Of a stretch of 64,000 nt of DNA, positions 46,062-56,022 are shown piece after piece (position 1 is the stretch's first letter; every line of letters starts with the position of its first letter). The position numbers and the translations under genes are program-made. Source of the DNA: Paenibacillus prosopidis. Lineage in GTDB: Bacteria; Bacillota; Bacilli; Paenibacillales; Paenibacillaceae. The stretch is from the NCBI RefSeq assembly GCF_003337375.1, contig NZ_QPJD01000020.1, positions 54,892-118,891 of the forward strand, in the 5' to 3' direction. The notes below the pieces were generated by a model. That model was not told the origin of the DNA. It searched no databases and saw only the letters and a program-made list of their open reading frames with translations.

Positions 46062-47678
46062 TTATACTTCCCGTTCGATCTTAAATATTTTCACATCTTC
46101 GTAAAAATCTGTCCAGCTAATTTTTGCGCCAAGGGCGGATGCAAGGTTTCGTGCAGGCACGTATGCAGCACCGTCGACTACCGTTACAGGGAAAGCCCAT
46201 TTTACAGTTTTGCCATTGACGACTGCTTTATCGCTGCCGATCTTCACCACAATCGTCGTATTTGTTGCTTCGTCGAACACTTTAATACCCTTCGTTTTCG
46301 GATCGTACGTAATAACGGCACCGAATTGCTCCGCCGTATCGCGCAGTGGAATGATAGTCACACCAACGGCTGTCACAATCGGTGGATTGTATTCATCATC
46401 CGTGAACCAAGACATTGATTGTTTGCCGATGTGCAGCTTATTTTTCAACAAATCATAAATCGTTGATTTCTCATCAAAATGTTTTAATATTTGGTACCCC
46501 TGCATCGTAAACAATTGCTCTGCACGAATGGCGGATTCGGAAGCGACCGGAACCTCAGCCTTCACGGTGCCGTTCACATTCCAAGCCTCGCTCTCCACTT
46601 TAATGGATAGGCCCTTCAGCGGTAATACGGCGAGCTCAGGGTTTGCGCTCGGAACATAAGAAAGCTCATACACTTGCTTACGGATATCAAGCTTGTTGTC
46701 AATGTAGACGTCAGCCTTAATCGTTAGATTCTTACTGAACACTTCATCGAGTGTTTCTTTCTCCTCTGTTTCCATCAACTTCAGCTCTGCTTGTAATTCT
46801 GTAAGTAATACTGCGACAGCATTTGATGTTTCCTTCACCATTTCTTCTGGAGTAGGAGCATCGAGTCCGCCTTCCTGAAGAGGGTTCACCATGCCTACAG
46901 CTGCCCATACTTCCGGGTTGCTTGCCAGGATCTCGAACACGCCTGCTATCATCTTATCAAGACCTGCGCGGTCGGCTACCAGCGCATCGACATATTTTTT
47001 AACCCATGTCCAAATTTCCGGACCATTCAGGTCGACATGAACATGCGTGAGAGAAGTGGAAATGCCGTTAATCGGTTCGATTGCCGGCTTCACTTCAATA
47101 CGCTCAGGGTTCGGCAAGTTATTAATCGCATAAGCGCCAATCGTATCCACAATTTGATGACCAAGCGCCGTCATGGAGGCTTTGTCCAGAGCAGGTGCAG
47201 CTGGGTTCTCTTCATTAGCATCAGGAAGTACCGGAATGCCGGTCAATCCGAGCAAGCTTTCGCTTGTCAGATCTAGCACGAATGGCTGCTTCGCGCCTTC
47301 AAGCTCCATGACCGCCAGTTTGTCAGACATCTTCAAGGAAAATTTGATGCTCGTAGCGTCTCCGAAAATAAGGCTCCCGTCCAGAGAAAGATGCGAGCTG
47401 TCTTGCATCTTCACATTATCCAGCTGCAGCTTCAAGCTGGACACCATTTTCATAAGTGCAACTTCCTCTTCGGGCAAACCTACAAAGGCCTGTTCGTCGA
47501 GCAGCATTTTGAGTTCAATCGATTGTTTTCCTTCGCTCGACGTCACTTTCAACGCATTTTTCAATACAGTATTAAAATCAACATTACCAATAGCTTGACA
47601 GCCTGCTACGAATACGAGCGTAAGCGTAAGTAAAAGTGCTAGCAGCTTGCTCGATCTTCCAAATTTCTTTACCATCAT
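46062..47678 (-). CDS. lipoprotein with C-terminal copper-amine-oxidase-like domain
   Basis: A 538-residue predicted lipoprotein. The signal peptide ends in a lipobox (FVAGCQAIG, cysteine about residue 27). A long region of alternating strands and helices, without a family I recognise, follows to about residue 410. The C-terminal 110 residues match the copper-amine-oxidase N-terminal-like (stalk) domain common in Paenibacillus surface proteins: PPIVTAVGVTIIPLRDTAEQ, then VVVDGAAYVPARNLASALGA. These stalks are adhesive or structural and carry no enzyme activity. Confidence 0.8.
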   Translation of the reverse strand: MMVKKFGRSSKLLALLLTLTLVFVAGCQAIGNVDFNTVLKNALKVTSSEGKQSIELKMLLDEQAFVGLPEEEVALMKMVSSLKLQLDNVKMQDSSHLSLDGSLIFGDATSIKFSLKMSDKLAVMELEGAKQPFVLDLTSESLLGLTGIPVLPDANEENPAAPALDKASMTALGHQIVDTIGAYAINNLPNPERIEVKPAIEPINGISTSLTHVHVDLNGPEIWTWVKKYVDALVADRAGLDKMIAGVFEILASNPEVWAAVGMVNPLQEGGLDAPTPEEMVKETSNAVAVLLTELQAELKLMETEEKETLDEVFSKNLTIKADVYIDNKLDIRKQVYELSYVPSANPELAVLPLKGLSIKVESEAWNVNGTVKAEVPVASESAIRAEQLFTMQGYQILKHFDEKSTIYDLLKNKLHIGKQSMSWFTDDEYNPPIVTAVGVTIIPLRDTAEQFGAVITYDPKTKGIKVFDEATNTTIVVKIGSDKAVVNGKTVKWAFPVTVVDGAAYVPARNLASALGAKISWTDFYEDVKIFKIEREV

Positions 47679-47852
47679 GACTTCTCTCCCTTGATAAATA
47701 GAATTATTAGGCCATCGTCACTAACAAACTCCACCTATTATACAGGAGACTCTCTTAATAGTAAATGTATGGAAAACACTAGTTTTGTCGAATTTAATAG
47801 GCTTGGCCGGCAATAAATGAGACTAACAAGTTCACGATGGCGAATCTTCTCA

Positions 47853-47886
47853 TAAAAAAGAACGCTCCCAGCTCGCTGGAGGCGTT
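47853..47886 (-). terminator. terminator after the flippase gene
   Basis: AACGCTCCCAGC and GCTGGAGGCGTT pair with one mismatch. The minus strand then runs CTTTTTTATG. Confidence 0.88.
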
Positions 47887-47923
47887 CCCTGTCATTAATG
47901 ACTATTATTAAACTATAAACCTA

Positions 47924-49558
47924 TTAATTAGCTTTTCTGTAAAAAGGCTTCAGAATCAGCGTTAACGGTTTGCGAAGCGGTCCCGGGAATGAGCGAACAT
48001 CCTCCGGCGTCACAACGCGAAGCGCTGCCAGCAAAATAACGTACAGTCCGCCAACCACTAATGCAGTTACCGCAGCTGCCGCAAAGTAGGACAGCTTATT
48101 CGCCCACGTCTCCGTGACCGCAAGCATGCCATACTCCGCCCCCCAGCCGGCAAGAGCCGGAACCACAACAGCAGCCATATATGGCAGCCAGCGGCGGCCA
48201 AGTACGTTCAACTTCACTTCATTATTGATCTTTCTTACATTTAACAGCGTTACGACGATAAAACAAATCGATGACCCAATAATGAGACCGTATACGCCCA
48301 GCAATGGCGCGAGCAAGATACTGGCTATTACCTTTAGTCCTAATCCGATAAACGTATGATTCATCGGCAGCTTCGGATTATCAAGCCCATACAAAATCGA
48401 ATTGGTTGTCATCATCGTAATTTGAAAAATGGTGCCCGCCGTAAGCAAGGCTACCGCACCGCTTCCGCTTGGCGTTTTGAATAATAAGCCGGTTACGGAA
48501 TAAGCAGCAACCGTCAGAAGCAAGGCGACAGGCACTCCGGTGAAGCATACGATTCGCATCACGAGTGACGATTGGCGCTGCACCTCACTCATATTTTTCA
48601 AAGAATAGGCCGATGAAATGACGGGGATAATCGATGCGCCTAACGCTATCGCCAATATTGGCGGTATGCCGGCAAGCGCCATTGCTTTAGTCGAGTAATT
48701 CGCCAGTACTATATCTGCCAATTCCTTGCTATAGAAGGATTGCGTCAACCTATTAAATAAAGACATATCGAAAAAATAGACAAACTGTATGGTCATCGCC
48801 GTTACAACCGCTGGAATGGACATACGGAATATTTCCCGGTAAATAGAACGAAACGGAAGCTGTGAGCCTTCTGCTTTGATAGCAGTGTTCGGCGAGCCGC
48901 TTCGCTCCGAATGATCCTGCTTTTTCAGCTTTCTTCCGAACCATAGCATGACCGATAAAGCTCCGATGCTTCCGAATACGCTGCCTATTGCGATAGCTGC
49001 AGCGCCCCATTCGTCACCCCAGCCCCAGCCCAGCACAATAAGCGCCAATCCGATTCCGCCAATAATCCGTAAAATTTGTTCAACGATTTGCGAAATGCCT
49101 CCCGCAGCCATGATCTGCCGGCCTTGGAAATACCCTCTTGTCATCGCGATGACCGGAAACAGCAGCAGTGCGGGAGCAATAGCCTGCAAAGATAGAACCG
49201 TATATGGTTCCTTCGAAATCCGCCCGTAAAGCGGTGCGAAACCAAACATCGCCACCGCCAACAGCAAGCCGGTGACAGCCCCGAACAATAATGCCGCCTT
49301 GTATATACGTTTGGCCTCGTCCGGTCTGCCAAGCGCATAACGCTGCGAAATCATTTTGCTGATCGTAACCGGAATGCCTCCTGTGGCGATGGTGAGCAAG
49401 AGCAGATAGATCGTGTTAGCGGCGTTAAAGGCCGCTTGACCGTCGGGCCCAAGCATATAATCGAGCGGAATGCGCTGAAACAGCCCGAGAAGCCGGGCTG
49501 TCAGCGCTGCTGCCGTTAATATTAGCGTACCTTTAATTAATGAGTCTTTTTTTAGCAT
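47924..49558 (-). CDS. MurJ/SpoVB-family lipid-linked oligosaccharide flippase
   Basis: A 544-residue MOP-superfamily membrane protein with about 14 hydrophobic helices. The N-terminal SLIKGTLILTAAALTARLLG and the segment ATGGIPVTISKMISQ are typical of the polysaccharide-biosynthesis group (MurJ/YtgP, SpoVB). It should flip lipid II or another undecaprenyl-linked precursor across the membrane. Sequence alone does not decide between vegetative MurJ, sporulation SpoVB and teichuronic-type roles; the length fits the first two. The ATG follows GGAAG. Confidence 0.82.
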   Translation of the reverse strand: MLKKDSLIKGTLILTAAALTARLLGLFQRIPLDYMLGPDGQAAFNAANTIYLLLLTIATGGIPVTISKMISQRYALGRPDEAKRIYKAALLFGAVTGLLLAVAMFGFAPLYGRISKEPYTVLSLQAIAPALLLFPVIAMTRGYFQGRQIMAAGGISQIVEQILRIIGGIGLALIVLGWGWGDEWGAAAIAIGSVFGSIGALSVMLWFGRKLKKQDHSERSGSPNTAIKAEGSQLPFRSIYREIFRMSIPAVVTAMTIQFVYFFDMSLFNRLTQSFYSKELADIVLANYSTKAMALAGIPPILAIALGASIIPVISSAYSLKNMSEVQRQSSLVMRIVCFTGVPVALLLTVAAYSVTGLLFKTPSGSGAVALLTAGTIFQITMMTTNSILYGLDNPKLPMNHTFIGLGLKVIASILLAPLLGVYGLIIGSSICFIVVTLLNVRKINNEVKLNVLGRRWLPYMAAVVVPALAGWGAEYGMLAVTETWANKLSYFAAAAVTALVVGGLYVILLAALRVVTPEDVRSFPGPLRKPLTLILKPFYRKAN

Positions 49559-49578
49559 AGCTGTTCTTCCAAGTCTCC

Positions 49579-50304
49579 CTATCCTTTATTTGCGATCGGC
49601 TCCAGCGGCTGATGATTGCCGCGTACCGGTACCGCCGCGCCTGAAGGAGCCGCCCAGCGTACGCCATTCTGTATTACTTGCAGCACTTGCGGATTGTAGT
49701 AGGTCGGATACGTCTCGTGACCGGGGCGGAAGTAAAAGATTTTGCCTTGGCCGCGGTTAAAGGTGCAGCCGCTGCGGAACACTTCTCCGCCTTCAAACCA
49801 GCTGACGAAAATAAGCTCGTCCGGCGCAGGAATATCGAAGTGCTCACCGTACATTTCTTCACTATCGATTGTGATGTATTCCGGCAATCCGGCTGCAATC
49901 GGATGGGCAGGATTAACAACCCAAATCCGTTCCTTCTCTCCAGCCTCGCGCCATTTCAGATCGCAGCCGGTGCCCATCAGCTTCTTGAATATTTTTGAGA
50001 AGTGGCCGGAGTGCAATACGATTAAGCCCATGCCGTTCCATACGCGCTGTTGAACACGCTGAACGATAGCATCATCCACTTGGTCGTGTCCCATATGGCC
50101 CCACCAAATAAGGACATCCGTATTGGCAAGCCGCTCCTCGGTCAGACCGTGCTCGGGCTCCTCCAACGTTGCGGTAGCCACCTCGATGCCATCGCCGGCA
50201 ATTCCTTTAGCCAGCGCTTGATGTATGCCGTCCGGATAAACCTTTTTTACCTCATCATGAATCTTTTCATGCAAAAACTCGTTCCACACGGTTACTTTAA
50301 TCAT
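49579..50304 (-). CDS. ThuA-domain protein (trehalose-utilisation family)
   Basis: A 241-residue ThuA-like protein with a class I glutamine-amidotransferase-like fold. Marks are KVTVWNEFLHEKIHD at the N-terminus, LIWWGHMGHDQVDD near residue 85, LIVLHSGHFSKIFK near residue 113, and a C-terminal FYFRPGHETYPTYYNPQVLQVI. ThuA proteins are linked to sugar catabolism, including oxidation of trehalose-like disaccharides to 3-keto forms. No sugar genes flank it here. GGAGG precedes the ATG. Confidence 0.88.
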   Translation of the reverse strand: MIKVTVWNEFLHEKIHDEVKKVYPDGIHQALAKGIAGDGIEVATATLEEPEHGLTEERLANTDVLIWWGHMGHDQVDDAIVQRVQQRVWNGMGLIVLHSGHFSKIFKKLMGTGCDLKWREAGEKERIWVVNPAHPIAAGLPEYITIDSEEMYGEHFDIPAPDELIFVSWFEGGEVFRSGCTFNRGQGKIFYFRPGHETYPTYYNPQVLQVIQNGVRWAAPSGAAVPVRGNHQPLEPIANKG

Positions 50305-50325
50305 CGTTCGTCCTCCTTATTTCAT

Positions 50326-50808
50326 TTACAATACGAGCCACAAAATAAACAGCACAATCATAATCGCCTGAAGAATAAACTTCACAACAACGCTGGTAAA
50401 CAGACCGACAACCGAACCAAGCCCGACTTTCAGCGACCGCTCCAAATTCGTTCCGGCAATCATTTCACCGATAACAGCCCCCGCAAAAGGACCGATAATA
50501 AGACCAAAAGCAGGAATGACGAAAGGACCGATAATAAGACCGATCATACTGCCGATTATCGAAGCCCGGGAGCCCCCGAACCTTTTGACCCCCCAAGCGC
50601 TGACGGCGTAATCGGCTATGAATAGCACGATAACGATCAAAGTCTGAATCAGCCAAAACCAAATACCAAATTCACTAAAAGAAAAAAACAAACCGTAAAC
50701 AAAAAATGCTCCGTAAATCGCTAGCGCCCCAGGCAATATCAGGTAAATTGCGCCAGCCATCCCGACTGCGAACAGCAAAATTACGAGTACCCATCCTAAT
50801 ATATCCAT
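50326..50808 (-). CDS. DUF456 membrane protein
   Basis: A 160-residue hydrophobic protein with about four or five membrane segments and a glycine-rich core (GSMIGLIIGPFVIPAFGLII, near residue 85), the hallmark of DUF456 proteins. Function unknown. The ATG follows AGGATGA. It lies 7 bases after the upstream HAD phosphatase gene and 21 bases before the ThuA gene, so the three are probably one transcript. Confidence 0.85.
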   Translation of the reverse strand: MDILGWVLVILLFAVGMAGAIYLILPGALAIYGAFFVYGLFFSFSEFGIWFWLIQTLIVIVLFIADYAVSAWGVKRFGGSRASIIGSMIGLIIGPFVIPAFGLIIGPFAGAVIGEMIAGTNLERSLKVGLGSVVGLFTSVVVKFILQAIMIVLFILWLVL

Positions 50809-50815
50809 ACGTTCA

Positions 50816-51568
50816 TCATCCTTTCAAAACGTATCGTTTAATAACCTCGGCCACTCCATGCTCGTCATTAGTAAGGGTTATGAAATCGGCAGCTTCCTTA
50901 ACCGCTTCCTGCGCATTGCCCATTGCAACGCCTAAACCCGCTTCACGAATGGCGGCGATGTCGTTCAAGCTGTCCCCGACTGCAATGACTTGTGACATCT
51001 CGATGTTCATTAAACCGCACAGCTCTTGAAGAGCGCTTGCTTTGGAAACGCCTAGCGGATTCAGCTCCAGATTCCAAGGCGATGAATTGGTAATCTCCAG
51101 CGCTCCCCAGGTCTGCACCTCTGCCAGCAGCTTCTCTCTCACGCTGTCATCTTCCGTGTAGTAGCCAAATTTCAGCCAATGATGCGAATCATAATCGCCT
51201 GCCGGACTAATCCATTTCTCTTTGTTAAAAATATCATCGGCTGTATAAGCCCAAAACCAGGTTTCGCTGTACGCAAGAGCGAGCTCATGCAGCCTTTGCA
51301 CATAAACAGGGCTTAAATGCGTCCGCTTGTGCAGTACGTGCGGCCGGTGCCATATTTCACTGCCGTTCACCGTAATCATCGGCGTCTCAAGCTTCAACTG
51401 CTCCGCAAAGGGCAGCGCGCTGCGAAACCCGCGGCCGGTCGAGAAGCTGACAGTCACGCCGGCATCCAGCGCTTTCTGTATCCACTCGGCATTTTCCGTA
51501 CTAATTTCACTTTGCTCATTCAGCAGCGTCCCATCCATATCCAGCGCAACTAATTTGTAATCTCCCAA
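50816..51568 (-). CDS. Cof-type HAD hydrolase (phosphatase)
   Basis: A 250-residue HAD-superfamily IIB (Cof-like) sugar or phosphometabolite phosphatase. The nucleophile motif LVALDMDGTLLN lies at the N-terminus, motif II SFSTGR near residue 42, KASALQELC near residue 185, and IAVGDSLNDIAAIREAG carries motif III/IV near residue 205. A TTG start at 51568 is chosen because GAGGAGGA lies 9 bases upstream; an in-frame start at 51589 overlaps that site. Substrate unknown. Confidence 0.88.
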   Translation of the reverse strand: MGDYKLVALDMDGTLLNEQSEISTENAEWIQKALDAGVTVSFSTGRGFRSALPFAEQLKLETPMITVNGSEIWHRPHVLHKRTHLSPVYVQRLHELALAYSETWFWAYTADDIFNKEKWISPAGDYDSHHWLKFGYYTEDDSVREKLLAEVQTWGALEITNSSPWNLELNPLGVSKASALQELCGLMNIEMSQVIAVGDSLNDIAAIREAGLGVAMGNAQEAVKEAADFITLTNDEHGVAEVIKRYVLKG

Positions 51569-51696
51569 GTGGTATGTTCCTCCTCGCAAATATAAACGGC
51601 TGGCGCCATCATCTGACGGCGCGCTTCAACAATAAATCCCAACTAGTAAATTATTTTAGCACATTTATGGCAGATTCCAAATGAAAGCCGCATTAA

Positions 51697-51735
51697 AAAG
51701 AAACAGCTTTCGCCCAGTCGCGAAAGCATGCTTCC
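51697..51735 (-). terminator. terminator after the substrate-binding protein gene
   Basis: GCTTTCGC (51706-51713) and GCGAAAGC (51720-51727) pair perfectly. The minus strand continues TGTTTCTTTTT. Confidence 0.88.
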
Positions 51736-51762
51736 TCAAAAGTCGTTCATATGTTCAAGTGA

Positions 51763-53193
51763 TTACTGTACCGTACCCCCTGCTCCCTCTACAGCAGGCG
51801 TATTTCCGTTTTTGATTGCGGGGTCTTCCTTCTCGAGCAGCTCCTGCCCTTTAACCTGCAGCAGTTCAAGCGTTTCTTCAAGCGCTGCCGTACCCTCCTT
51901 CACCTTCTGAAGCTCCTGCTGAGCGACGTTCCTAAATTCCATCCAAAAGTTTTCAGGAAGCTTTTCAAAATCCTTGTAGCTATTAAATGTGCTTGGCTTT
52001 AAGCTGTAAAATGCCGCATAATTACGTCCTTCGTCATCCTTTATGTATTTGGTGCGCACCGGCAAGCCGTTATAATGGTTCGACTTCGACTTTACTCTCG
52101 CGTACTCATCGCTGCTTAAATATTTAAGAAATTCCCAGGCCGTTTCTTTATTCGGCGAATCCGCGGTAATCGCAAGCACATTGTGAAACGCCATCATGTT
52201 GCTTTGATCCGGAAATTGCTGGCCGACCGGAACGGAAACCATATCCCAGTTTTTCACGACCAATTCCTTAACTTTTTCATGATTTGTCGCTTGTTTAATT
52301 TGATTGATATAATTAAAGTCTCCAATGGCCATCGCCAGCCGCCCGGAAATAAATGGATCACTCAATAAATACTCCTCATAGGTGCTTCCCATGTTGGATT
52401 CTTGATGCTGCATGCTTTCAAAATAAAGCGTGTCCGATTCCAGAGCGCCAAGTGCCGTATTGAATGCATTTTTCCACGAATCAGAATTGATCGTCATCAG
52501 CTTCTGCGTCGCATTTACATAGTTAATGCCGTCCGCGGAAGTAAGTATACCCGCCAGTTCGAATAGATCGTCGCTGTACCCCATTTTCAAGCCATAGATG
52601 CGGTCCTTCTCTTCTCCATCAGTCGGAAAGCGCCGGGCCAACTGAATGACGTCATTCCAGCTCATTCGATCGGTGGGAGGCTCAATTTTATATTCTTCGA
52701 ACAGGTCTTTATTATAAAAAAGCGCTTGGCTGTAAAAGCTCGGCGCCAGGCCATACAGCTTGCCTCCTCCAAGCTCTCTTAAATAATCAAGCATTCCGGG
52801 GACCAGCCCCTCCGTATCATATTTCTCCTTCTCTATGAGAGCATCGAGATCGTAGAGCTTTCCGTCCGCCGCCATCGTCTTGTATTGCTCCGAATCCAGC
52901 ATAACGATGTCGGGCTTCTTTTCCTCAATAAACTTAATGGTCGCAGCCTTGTAGTCCGTCGTTTCTTCTGTATGAATACCTTGCGTGGAAATAACCTCAA
53001 TACTAACGTTTGGAAATAAGGCTGTGAACAGCATCCCATAATCCTGATAGAAAGAGCCTTCATCGTAATGCATAACCCGAAGCGTATCCTGCTGATTTTC
53101 ATCTTCCCCATTATTGCCCGCCCCAAAGCTGCAGCCCGAAATAATAATGACGATTAAAACAACCGGTAAAACGAATTTAAACCATGATTTCAT
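51763..53193 (-). CDS. extracellular solute-binding lipoprotein (family 1)
   Basis: About 476 residues. Signal peptide with lipobox (VIIISGCSFG, cysteine about residue 21), then a family 1 solute-binding domain: LRVMHYDEGSFYQDYGML, KPDIVMLDS, LYGLAPSFYSQALFYNKDLFE, LAMAIGDFNYI and ETAWEFLKYLSSDEYARV. It presumably binds sugars or oligosaccharides. No permease or ATPase genes are adjacent, so it is an orphan component or works as a sensor partner. The ATG at 53193 follows GAGAGGAAAG. It has an acidic, glutamate-rich C-terminus. Confidence 0.88.
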   Translation of the reverse strand: MKSWFKFVLPVVLIVIIISGCSFGAGNNGEDENQQDTLRVMHYDEGSFYQDYGMLFTALFPNVSIEVISTQGIHTEETTDYKAATIKFIEEKKPDIVMLDSEQYKTMAADGKLYDLDALIEKEKYDTEGLVPGMLDYLRELGGGKLYGLAPSFYSQALFYNKDLFEEYKIEPPTDRMSWNDVIQLARRFPTDGEEKDRIYGLKMGYSDDLFELAGILTSADGINYVNATQKLMTINSDSWKNAFNTALGALESDTLYFESMQHQESNMGSTYEEYLLSDPFISGRLAMAIGDFNYINQIKQATNHEKVKELVVKNWDMVSVPVGQQFPDQSNMMAFHNVLAITADSPNKETAWEFLKYLSSDEYARVKSKSNHYNGLPVRTKYIKDDEGRNYAAFYSLKPSTFNSYKDFEKLPENFWMEFRNVAQQELQKVKEGTAALEETLELLQVKGQELLEKEDPAIKNGNTPAVEGAGGTVQ

Positions 53194-53302
53194 AAGTACT
53201 TTCCTCTCCCTCTCCATTACCTCCTAATTTGTCCCAGATATAGAACGTTTGTTATTGGATAAATGTTACAATTTTAATGAAAAAAATTTAGCAAAGCCTA
53301 CA

Positions 53303-53334
53303 AATAAAAAAAGCATCCTTTGTATGGATGCTTT
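53303..53334 (-). terminator. terminator of the metal ABC operon
   Basis: AGCATCC (53312-53318) pairs with GGATGCT (53326-53332). The minus strand then has seven Ts. Confidence 0.92.
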
Positions 53335-53372
53335 CCCTATATATTGAATGGAATCTAAGTCATTTGTAAAAG

Positions 53373-54245
53373 CTACCGGGCGAGCTGTCTTAACCGGAGC
53401 TTTTTAATAACGATGCCATGCGACGGCGAGAACAGAAACGCGGCAACGAACAATAATGACGCAGCGCATACCATGCAGCCGGCAATGGAAGCGTCCAGCA
53501 GCACCGCTGCGCCGTAACCAAGGAAGGTGCTGGCTATACCAACCGCAATGCTAAGCCCGATCATAACGCCGAGCTGGTCCGTTAGCAGATAAGCCGTCGA
53601 GGCCGGAATAATAAGCAGACCGACAACCAGTATAGCTCCAACGCTCTCAAACGAGCTGACCGTCGCCATCGAGACTAGCCCCATTAACAAGTAATGAAAA
53701 ACAGCGACGGGAATGCCGATTGCGGCTGCAAGCGCCGGATCGAAGGCGCATAGCTTAAATTGCTTGTAGAACAAGCCGATTACCGTCAAAATTACAAGCA
53801 ATGTAAAACCAAGAAGCCATACCGCCTTCGGCCCCATATTAATGCCGCCAACCTCCCAAATGTTCCAATGGACGTAGGCAATTTCACCATATAAAATGGC
53901 ATCCTGATCCAAATGCACCTGCCGTGCGTACAAGCTCACTAATACGACCCCGATCGCAAAGAGCGCGGTGAAAACGACACCGATCGATGCGTCAGCCTGA
54001 ATGCCGCTTTGCTGAAACATTTGAATAAGAAAGGTTGTCAGAAGGCCGCATATCAACGCTGCAAACATCATAAGCAGCGAATCGCGTGAGCCGCTAAGCA
54101 GGAAGGCTACGACGATTCCCGGCATGACAGAATGGCTGATTGCATCGCCGATCATAGCCATTTTTCTTAATACGAGAAATACGCCAAGGACACCGCAGCA
54201 GCTAGCTACGAGTGCACCTGTAAGCAGTATCCAGAAATCACTCAT
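53373..54245 (-). CDS. metal ABC transporter permease (second)
   Basis: A 290-residue ABC-3 family permease with about eight hydrophobic helices. Typical segments are LRKMAMIGDAISHSVMPGI near residue 28, GVVFTALFAIGVVLVSL and AILYGEIAYVHW. It overlaps the first permease gene by 4 bases (54242-54245) and is the last gene of the operon, as in Bacillus mntABCD. It forms the channel for Mn2+ or Zn2+ together with its paralogue. Confidence 0.9.
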   Translation of the reverse strand: MSDFWILLTGALVASCCGVLGVFLVLRKMAMIGDAISHSVMPGIVVAFLLSGSRDSLLMMFAALICGLLTTFLIQMFQQSGIQADASIGVVFTALFAIGVVLVSLYARQVHLDQDAILYGEIAYVHWNIWEVGGINMGPKAVWLLGFTLLVILTVIGLFYKQFKLCAFDPALAAAIGIPVAVFHYLLMGLVSMATVSSFESVGAILVVGLLIIPASTAYLLTDQLGVMIGLSIAVGIASTFLGYGAAVLLDASIAGCMVCAASLLFVAAFLFSPSHGIVIKKLRLRQLAR

Positions 54246-55189
54246 AAAGCCGCCTCCTTTTTCACTTGCTCATGAATGCGAGGCTCATTTTCCCGGATGA
54301 AGCGTTCCTTCACGCGCTGCCGCATCAACCTTTTCGCAATTAATCCACGCTGCGGCCCGAATAGGATCGAAATGCCAAACAGAAGAGTGGCTGCCAGCAC
54401 CGTTACCGGACCCGTCGGCAGATTAGAAACAGATGCGCTGATCCAAGTACCTACGGCACCGCTTGCTGCGCCGAACAATCCGGATAATACAACCATGAGT
54501 CCAAGCCGATCCGTCCAGTATCTTGCAGAAACGGCAGGCGTGATAAGCAGCGCCGCCACTAGCACAACGCCAACCGCTTGAATGCCGGCTACAACAGCGA
54601 CTACGACCAGAAGCATAAGCAGCTGCTCAAGAAAGGCGACCGGATATCCAATGCCTCGCGCAAAGCCGGGATCGAAGGAGATGATTTTGAACTGTTTAAA
54701 CAGCAGCGTGCAAACGGTGATAAGCAGTGCGCACACGATTGTCATCGTAATCACGTCAGACGCAATCATGGAAGCAGCCTGACCGAACAAAAACTTATCC
54801 AAACCTGACTGATTGCCATAGTCTCCGTGCTGAATCAACGTAAGCAGGACGATCCCTAGCCCGAAAAAGCCGGATAACACGATCCCCATCGCCGCGTCCT
54901 GCTTCAGCTTGGAGTGCCTCGTAATGTAGCCGATGCCGAACGTTGCGACAACGCCAGCCACCCCCGCACCGATTAGAAACAGCCCAATGGATTTCACGCC
55001 CGTAAGCATAAAAGCAATACATATTCCAGGCAATGCGGCATGGGCGAGCGTGTCGCCCATTAAGCTTTGCTTCCGCAAATACGAGAAGCATCCGATTACT
55101 CCGCTGCTCAACCCGAGCAAGGTGCAGCCGATAAAAATCCACTGCATATTCGGATCAGCCAGCATCGACCAAATCGTTTGCATAGTCAC
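54242..55189 (-). CDS. metal ABC transporter permease (first)
   Basis: A 315-residue ABC-3 family permease, paralogous to the downstream one. YLRKQSLMGDTLAHAALPGI lies near residue 35, GIVLSGFFGLGIVLLTLIQH near residue 105, and LLITPAVSARYWTDRLG near residue 215. The C-terminal 30 residues are highly charged (REN, KK and E clusters), longer than in the second permease. It overlaps the ATPase gene by 4 bases (55186-55189), indicating tight translational coupling. Confidence 0.9.
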   Translation of the reverse strand: MTMQTIWSMLADPNMQWIFIGCTLLGLSSGVIGCFSYLRKQSLMGDTLAHAALPGICIAFMLTGVKSIGLFLIGAGVAGVVATFGIGYITRHSKLKQDAAMGIVLSGFFGLGIVLLTLIQHGDYGNQSGLDKFLFGQAASMIASDVITMTIVCALLITVCTLLFKQFKIISFDPGFARGIGYPVAFLEQLLMLLVVVAVVAGIQAVGVVLVAALLITPAVSARYWTDRLGLMVVLSGLFGAASGAVGTWISASVSNLPTGPVTVLAATLLFGISILFGPQRGLIAKRLMRQRVKERFIRENEPRIHEQVKKEAAL

Positions 55190-55998
55190 TCACCCTTTCC
55201 GCCAGAAAATGACGGGTGCTGCAGGCTGCGGTCGAGAAAAGCAAGTCTGCCGCCATAAGTACGCTGCAATTGCTCCTGCGTGAATGTTTCAGCCGTAGGG
55301 CCGTATGCCTGCAGTTCCACATTCAAGAGCAATACGGAATCGAAATAATCCTGTACGGTTGCCAGATCATGATGGACGACAATAACCGTTTTCCCCTGCT
55401 TCTTCAGCTCCTGCAGCAGTGTAATAATGGCCTTCTCCGTCGCTGCGTCAACGCCTGCAAACGGTTCATCCATGAAGTACAGCTTTGCATCCTGCGCAAG
55501 CGCCCGCGCGAGAAATACGCGCTGCTGCTGCCCGCCTGACAGCTGACTGATTTGTCTGCCCGCATAGTCGGCCATGCCAACCTTATTCAAGCACTCAAGC
55601 GCGATTGCCTTGTCTTTGGCGCCAGGGCGACGGAACCATCCGAGATGCCCATATCTGCCCATTAGCACGACATCAAGCGCATTCGTCGGAAAATCCCAAT
55701 CGACCGATTCCCGCTGAGGTACATATCCGATCATTTGACGCTGCTGCTTGTAAGGCTTCCCATATACAAGCACTTCTCCGCCAAGGCTCGGAATGAGTCC
55801 GAGAGCCGCTTTCATCAGCGTCGACTTACCGGCTCCGTTTGGACCGATCACGCCGACCAGCTCTCCCTCTTTAACTTCGAACGATACATTTCGCAGCACC
55901 GGCTTCTTCTGATAAGCTACGCTTAATCCGTTAATGGCAAGCGGAGCAGTTGTCTTCGCATTACGAGATGAAACCGTATGTGTAAGGCTCATGTTCAT
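55186..55998 (-). CDS. metal ABC transporter ATP-binding protein
   Basis: About 270 residues with the complete ABC ATPase set: Walker A GPNGAGKSTLMKAALG (near residue 56), Q-loop YVPQRESVDWDFP (near residue 92), signature LSGGQQQRVFLARALAQ (near residue 149), Walker B LYFMDEPFAGVD, and the switch VVHHD. The QRESVDWDFP Q-loop is typical of Mn/Zn transporters such as MntB/TroB. Either GTG 56001 or ATG 55998 may start it; the ribosome site is weak. Confidence 0.92.
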   Translation of the reverse strand: MNMSLTHTVSSRNAKTTAPLAINGLSVAYQKKPVLRNVSFEVKEGELVGVIGPNGAGKSTLMKAALGLIPSLGGEVLVYGKPYKQQRQMIGYVPQRESVDWDFPTNALDVVLMGRYGHLGWFRRPGAKDKAIALECLNKVGMADYAGRQISQLSGGQQQRVFLARALAQDAKLYFMDEPFAGVDAATEKAIITLLQELKKQGKTVIVVHHDLATVQDYFDSVLLLNVELQAYGPTAETFTQEQLQRTYGGRLAFLDRSLQHPSFSGGKGE

Positions 55999-56022
55999 CA
56001 CTCGCTCTCATTGCTATTTACA

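Noticed and set aside
50050..50625. 191-codon plus-strand ORF over the ThuA/DUF456 genes
   Set aside because: It spans two well-supported genes on the other strand and has a low-complexity composition.
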